From the NCBI GenBank assembly GCA_028288775.1, contig JAQGHP010000767.1:1-24958 (forward strand): DNA of 24,958 bases. Direction: 5' to 3'. This DNA comes from Phycisphaerales bacterium (lineage in GTDB: Bacteria > Planctomycetota > Phycisphaerae > Tepidisphaerales > Tepidisphaeraceae). The notes beneath the pieces are model-generated. The model had not been told where the DNA came from, did not search any database, and was given only the letters and a program-made list of their open reading frames with translations. Positions 24,528-24,958 of the stretch are shown here, piece by piece (positions within the stretch are counted from its first letter, which is position 1; each line of letters opens with the position of its first letter). Made by a program: the position numbers and the translations under genes.

Positions 24528-24587
24528 ATGAACCCCCCGGCGGCCCTCATAATTATTACCAGCTTGCTCTACGGTTGCCGTGCCTGA
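24528..24587 (+). CDS. Possible 19-residue hydrophobic peptide
   Basis: ATG 24528 follows GCGAGGAA with seven bases of spacing and opens MNPPAALIIITSLLYGCRA, ending at TGA 24585-24587. The peptide is a short hydrophobic stretch with a Cys in a loose lipobox-like setting (LYGC). A strong terminator begins 29 bases after the stop, so the ORF plus terminator forms a compact transcription unit between the divergent pheA and MATE genes. It could be a small membrane peptide, a leader peptide for attenuation of the MATE gene, or chance. It has no run of one amino acid's codons beyond three Ile. Confidence 0.3.
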   Translation: MNPPAALIIITSLLYGCRA

Positions 24588-24615
24588 TGGGTTCTCGATT
24601 CATTGAAGATTGATC

Positions 24616-24650
24616 GACCCTGAAGCCCCGGCTTCGGGGTCGTTTTGTTT
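24616..24650 (+). terminator. Intrinsic terminator or attenuator upstream of the MATE gene
   Basis: GACCCTGAAG (24616-24625) pairs with CTTCGGGGTC (24632-24641) with one G-T pair around CCCCGG. TTTTGTTT (24643-24650) follows. It is oriented on the plus strand although no full-size plus-strand gene ends before it, which suggests a short RNA or an attenuated leader. Confidence 0.7.
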
Positions 24651-24666
24651 GCGGCGGAGTCGTGCG

Positions 24667-24958
24667 ATGGCGGAAACTCTGAATTACGCAGCGCCCCTTC
24701 AGCCGGTTCGTCGGCCGATCGTCGAGCTATTGATGCTCGCCGGGCCGACGGTCGCGCAGATGGGGTCGTACACCGTCATGCAGTTCATCGATACGTGGAT
24801 GCTCGCCCACGTGGGCACCGGCGTCGCCGAACCGACAGCCGCGGGGAATGCGGGGATGCTCGCGTTCTCGGTCATCAGCTTGGGGATGGGGGCGCTGTGG
24901 GTGGTGAATACGCTGGTGAGCCAGAGCTTCGGCCGCAAGGATTATGTCTCCTGCGGGC
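24667..24958 (+). CDS. MATE family efflux transporter, N-terminal part (cut by window edge)
   Basis: 97 codons are visible before the window ends. The N-terminus matches multidrug and toxin extrusion proteins: an entry segment PIVELLMLAGPTVAQMGSY, then TVMQFIDTWMLAHVGT, which is the conserved helix-1/2 region (usually D-x-x-(M/F)-(V/I)-(G/A)-x-(L/V)-G), and FSVISLGMGALWVVNTLVSQ followed by SFGRKDY (usual pattern Q-x-x-G-A-x-(R/K)). These inner-membrane pumps export drugs or metabolites using sodium or proton gradients. GGAG seven bases upstream supports ATG 24667. The terminator only 17 bases before the start codon suggests expression may depend on read-through, or that the promoter lies very close. 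Confidence 0.85.
   Translation, partial: MAETLNYAAPLQPVRRPIVELLMLAGPTVAQMGSYTVMQFIDTWMLAHVGTGVAEPTAAGNAGMLAFSVISLGMGALWVVNTLVSQSFGRKDYVSCG

Noticed and set aside
23517..24587. 356-residue plus-strand frame across pheA
   Set aside because: It is antisense to pheA, which has unmistakable motifs. Only its last 19 codons, with their own start and ribosome site, are kept as a possible small ORF.
1..24958. CRISPR array, tRNA or rRNA genes, phage or transposase genes
   Set aside because: No regularly spaced direct repeats, no cloverleaf-type sequence and no recognisable recombinase were seen on either strand.

Overview
The window is about 65% GC and looks like chromosomal DNA from a planctomycete, most likely the Phycisphaerae/Tepidisphaerales side. 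That placement is an inference from a combination of traits: a C-terminal PEP-CTERM sorting signal, a matching exosortase with an EpsI partner, two proteins with an N-terminal LEPR-XLL-like motif (consensus LE-x-R-x-LL-S), an animal-type haem peroxidase, and TTG starts backed by good Shine-Dalgarno (SD) sequences. No rRNA, tRNA, CRISPR array, transposase, integrase or phage gene is visible.

Layout. Positions 1-1749 carry two minus-strand genes: the 5' part of a PAS-domain sensor cut by the window edge, and a secreted PEP-CTERM protein. Positions 2001-8228 hold four plus-strand genes of accessory character: a major facilitator (MFS) transporter, a small RTX-like calcium-binding surface protein, a fusion of a cysteine-less redoxin domain with a prolyl-4-hydroxylase-type dioxygenase, and a surface haem peroxidase. 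A 500-base gene-free stretch with a palindromic dispersed repeat and possible operators follows.

Positions 8731-20281 are the core of the window: an exosortase-linked exopolysaccharide locus. It contains a Wza-like SLBB export lipoprotein, an exosortase with an unusually long Ala/Pro-rich tail, its EpsI partner (ATGA overlap), a 1541-residue membrane-anchored TPR protein and a Wzc-like tyrosine autokinase. A strong terminator closes the block. A large secreted protein that may be carbohydrate-active follows (20480-23140). The right end has pheA on the minus strand, then a tiny ORF with a good SD and a terminator, and the start of a MATE transporter.

How the genes fit together. The SLBB protein would form the outer-membrane polysaccharide port. 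The autokinase would set chain length and control export. The exosortase and EpsI would cut PEP-CTERM proteins, such as the one at 727-1749, and hand them to the envelope or matrix. The TPR protein is the usual scaffold partner in such loci. No glycosyltransferase, flippase or polymerase lies in the window, so synthesis of the polymer itself must be encoded elsewhere. The most unusual single items are the redoxin-hydroxylase fusion, the exosortase tail, the giant TPR protein, and several palindromic intergenic elements, two of which belong to one repeat family.
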